NCBI RefSeq assembly: GCF_035943815.1
Contig: NZ_DASZBU010000012.1
Coordinates: forward strand, 248,001 to 312,000
DNA from: Frateuria_A sp035943815
Lineage (GTDB): Bacteria > Pseudomonadota > Gammaproteobacteria > Xanthomonadales > Rhodanobacteraceae
Direction: 5' to 3'
DNA: 64,000 nt
The notes beneath the pieces are model-generated. The model searched no databases and was not told where the DNA came from. It saw only the letters and a list, made by a program, of their open reading frames with translations. Each line of letters begins with the position of its first letter. Position 1 is the first letter of the stretch. The translations under genes were made by a program, and so were the position numbers. Positions 62,283 through 64,000 of this stretch are shown here, piece by piece.

Positions 62283-63062
62283 GTGGCAGAGTTCACGCTA
62301 CCGAAGAATTCCAAGATCCAGTCCGGCAAGCACTACCCGGCGAAGGGCGCCAAGAAGCCGCGCACCTTCAAGATCTACCGCTGGAGCCCGGACGACGGCC
62401 AGAACCCGCGCATCGACACCTACGAGGTGGACCTGGCCTCGTGCGGCCCGATGGTTCTGGACGCACTGCTCAAGATCAAGAACGAGATCGACCCGACGCT
62501 CACGCTCCGCCGTTCCTGCCGCGAAGGCATCTGCGGCTCCTGCGCGATGAACATCGAGGGCACCAACACGCTGGCCTGCACCAAGGCCATCGACGACTGC
62601 AAGGGCGGCGAAGTGGCGATCTATCCGCTGCCGCACATGCCGGTGGTCAAGGACCTGGTGCCCGACCTGACGCACTTCTACGCGCAATACGCCTCGATCA
62701 AGCCGTGGATCCGCACGCAGAGCCCGGCGCCGGCGCGCGAACGCCTGCAGTCGCCGGAAGACCGCAAGCAACTGGATGGCTACTACGAGTGCATCCTGTG
62801 CGCCTGCTGCTCGACCAGCTGCCCCAGCTACTGGTGGAACGGCGACCGCTACCTGGGGCCGGCCATCCTGCTGCAGGCCTACCGCTGGATCGCCGATACG
62901 CGCGACGAGGCCACCGGTGAGCGCCTGGACGACCTGGAAGACCCGTTCAAGCTCTACCGTTGCCACACCATCATGAACTGCGCGCGCACCTGCCCGAAGG
63001 GCCTCAACCCCGCCAAGGCGATCGCGGAGATCAAGAAACTGATGGTGGAGCGCCGCTCGTAA
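62283..63062 (+). CDS. sdhB: Succinate dehydrogenase iron-sulfur subunit
   Basis: Electron-transfer subunit, 259 residues. [2Fe-2S] ligands Cys79, Cys84, Cys87, Cys99; [4Fe-4S] ligands Cys170, Cys173, Cys176 with Cys237; [3Fe-4S] ligands Cys180, Cys227, Cys233 (assigned by the usual cluster pattern). Starts at GTG after AGCGAGG; no in-frame ATG precedes it. sdhE follows within 30 bp. Confidence 0.97.
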   Translation: MAEFTLPKNSKIQSGKHYPAKGAKKPRTFKIYRWSPDDGQNPRIDTYEVDLASCGPMVLDALLKIKNEIDPTLTLRRSCREGICGSCAMNIEGTNTLACTKAIDDCKGGEVAIYPLPHMPVVKDLVPDLTHFYAQYASIKPWIRTQSPAPARERLQSPEDRKQLDGYYECILCACCSTSCPSYWWNGDRYLGPAILLQAYRWIADTRDEATGERLDDLEDPFKLYRCHTIMNCARTCPKGLNPAKAIAEIKKLMVERRS

Positions 63063-63090
63063 GGGCGCGCTCTTCGTGCCCGACGTCGCC

Positions 63091-63330
63091 ATGAGCCTTT
63101 CCCGCCTGCGCTGGCGTGCCCGCCGCGGTACCCGCGAACTCGATGCGCTGCTGGGCGGCTGGCTGGACGAGCGTTACGGCAAGGCAGACCCGGCGACGCG
63201 CGAGGCCTTCGACGAGCTGCTCGACACCCAGGATCCGGACCTGTGGGACTGGATCATGGGGCACGCGCAGGCGCCGCGGGCCGACTGGCAGGCGATCATC
63301 GATGACATCCGCACCCGCCATCGGCTTTGA
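63091..63330 (+). CDS. sdhE: FAD assembly factor SdhE
   Basis: Promotes covalent flavin attachment to SdhA. 79 residues of five-helix SdhE/SDHAF2 fold: the RGTRELD motif (RGxxE, the SdhA-binding loop) and the DEL/DxxxWxWI pattern (LLDTQDPDLWDWIMG). An alternative GTG at 63076 has AAGG upstream and would add five residues; the ATG lacks a clear site. Co-transcribed with sdhCDAB and overlapping the next gene by 29 bp. Confidence 0.92.
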   Translation: MSLSRLRWRARRGTRELDALLGGWLDERYGKADPATREAFDELLDTQDPDLWDWIMGHAQAPRADWQAIIDDIRTRHRL

Positions 63331-63733
63331 CTACCGGCCGTCGCGGCGGCCGCTGCAGCTGCTGCTGGCGATCGGCGTACTGGTGCTGGTCGCAATCGCC
63401 GGCAGCGGGGCGCCGTGGGCGCTGAAGTTGCCGATGGCGCTGGCGTCGACCGCCGCGGTAGCGATCGCGCTGCGGCGCGCCTTGCGCTCGTCCGTCACGG
63501 GCGTGGCCCTGGCCGGCGAAACTTGGACGCTCTATCGCGCCTCCCGCGAGGAAAGCCCGGCCGTGCTGGCCTCCTTCCGCGTCCTGGGCACCTGCGTCCT
63601 GCTGCGGCTGAAGAGCGCCCAGGGCACGGAGGCCCTGCTGCTTGCCCCCGACAACAGCGACGCGGACCTGCGTCGGCGCCTGCGCATGCGCCTGGCCGCC
63701 ATGCGGCCGGCGGAATCTTCGGCCCGGCTGTAA
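63302..63733 (+). CDS. CptA/YgfX-like membrane protein
   Basis: 143 residues: two adjoining membrane helices (about 18-55) with a short soluble C-terminal domain (SFRVLGTCVLLRLKSAQGTEALLLAPDNSDADLRRRLRMRL region). It overlaps sdhE and matches the YgfX position and architecture downstream of sdhE (YgfY) in E. coli, where YgfX/CptA was described as a toxin or membrane partner; sequence identity is weak, so the role is not certain. Confidence 0.7.
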   Translation: MTSAPAIGFDYRPSRRPLQLLLAIGVLVLVAIAGSGAPWALKLPMALASTAAVAIALRRALRSSVTGVALAGETWTLYRASREESPAVLASFRVLGTCVLLRLKSAQGTEALLLAPDNSDADLRRRLRMRLAAMRPAESSARL

Positions 63734-63847
63734 CGGGGAGCCTGGCGTCCACGGCCGGGTGCAGCACTTTCGTCGCGCATCCGTGTCCAATTGCCCCGAT
63801 AATGCTTCTTCGGGCGGCCCGCCCAAGACCGGATAAAGCGACCGTCC

Positions 63848-64000
63848 ATGTTCCGACCGCTCGAGCTGTTCATCGGCCTGCGCTATACGCGCGCCAAGCG
63901 CCGCAACCAGTTCATCTCCTTCATCTCGACCGTCTCCATCGTCTGCATCGCGATCAGCGTGACCGCGCTGATCACGGTGATGTCGGTGATGAACGGGTTC
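63848..64000 (+). CDS. LolC/LolE lipoprotein-releasing ABC permease (N-terminal part)
   Basis: First 51 residues of a permease that moves lipoproteins out of the inner membrane for LolA. MFRPLELFIGLRYTRAKRRNQFISF followed by a membrane helix ending at the window edge; the GLRYTRAKRR...FISFIS pattern is specific for LolC/E. It cannot be told from LolC or LolE at this length. Confidence 0.85.
   Translation, partial: MFRPLELFIGLRYTRAKRRNQFISFISTVSIVCIAISVTALITVMSVMNGF

Noticed and set aside
62221..62550. 109-codon frame beginning in the first sdhA-sdhB palindrome
   Set aside because: Out of frame with sdhB, and its start lies in the palindrome; no conserved features beyond the first 20 residues.

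Overview
The window is high-GC (mostly two thirds G+C or more), densely coded gammaproteobacterial chromosome. Gene content and order point to the Xanthomonadales, most likely the Rhodanobacteraceae (Dyella / Rhodanobacter / Frateuria type). The main clues are bamE-fur divergent and near recN-hrcA-grpE-dnaK-dnaJ-dapB, then carA-carB-greA; uvrC-pgsA followed by Gly-Cys-Leu tRNAs; a serC-pheA-aroA run; and a type-B (zinc-free) rpmJ. The genus is inferred; no rRNA is present. I see no prophage, insertion sequence, CRISPR array or integron, so this is essentially core genome.

Layout. 1-11.4 kb: mixed metabolic and envelope genes (OPT transporter fragment, YigZ, YdcF, an aldehyde dehydrogenase, xseA, a phospholipase-D protein, a CoA-transferase-type enzyme, a DUF2269 membrane protein, an SDR-DoxX fusion and a divergent small membrane protein). 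11.4-12.0 kb: noncoding, with a 34-bp inverted repeat and a perfect 26-bp hairpin. 12.0-22.5 kb: ispG, a short gene relic, aat, a COG3146 acyltransferase-like gene, serC-pheA-aroA, kdsB, uvrC, pgsA. 22.5-26.4 kb: two identical tRNA-Gly, tRNA-Cys, tRNA-Leu, an orphan receiver protein, then ssrA (tmRNA), smpB, ratA, rnfH, bamE and fur.

26.4-36.9 kb: a possible structured RNA, a divergent MASE1-type histidine kinase / NarL-type regulator pair, recN, and the heat-shock series hrcA-grpE-dnaK-dnaJ followed by dapB. 36.9-43.9 kb: a yybP-ykoY (Mn2+) riboswitch ahead of a CaCA-family cation antiporter, a 2-oxoglutarate/Fe(II) oxygenase, then carA-carB-greA. 44.0-47.8 kb (minus strand): rpmJ, a LysR regulator, fadH (2,4-dienoyl-CoA reductase) and an acyl-CoA-binding protein.

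47.9-56.1 kb: cmk-rpsA-ihfB-lapA-lapB running without a gap into a WecA-like glycosyl transferase, a CapD/WbpM-like nucleotide-sugar dehydratase and galU, so LPS-synthesis control (LapAB) is joined to O-antigen/exopolysaccharide precursor genes. 56.4-59.3 kb: an FAD amine oxidase-like gene, csaA, a damaged-looking GNAT gene and ygfZ. 59.4-63.7 kb: a complete succinate dehydrogenase operon sdhCDAB, bracketed by two assembly factors (an SDHAF4/DUF1674 homologue upstream, SdhE downstream) plus a CptA/YgfX-like gene. The window ends in the first codons of a LolC/E permease.

Many operon joints are ATGA, GTGA, TTGA or TAATG overlaps (pheA/aroA, carA/carB/greA, lapA/lapB/glycosyl transferase, sdhC/sdhD, FAD oxidase/csaA/GNAT, acyltransferase/aat), implying translational coupling. 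I found no clearly new multi-gene system. The items most worth a second look are the structured RNA candidate near 26.6 kb, the Mn2+ riboswitch on a CaCA antiporter, the paired palindromes between sdhA and sdhB, the inverted repeat that encloses the ssrA promoter, and the two gene-decay cases.
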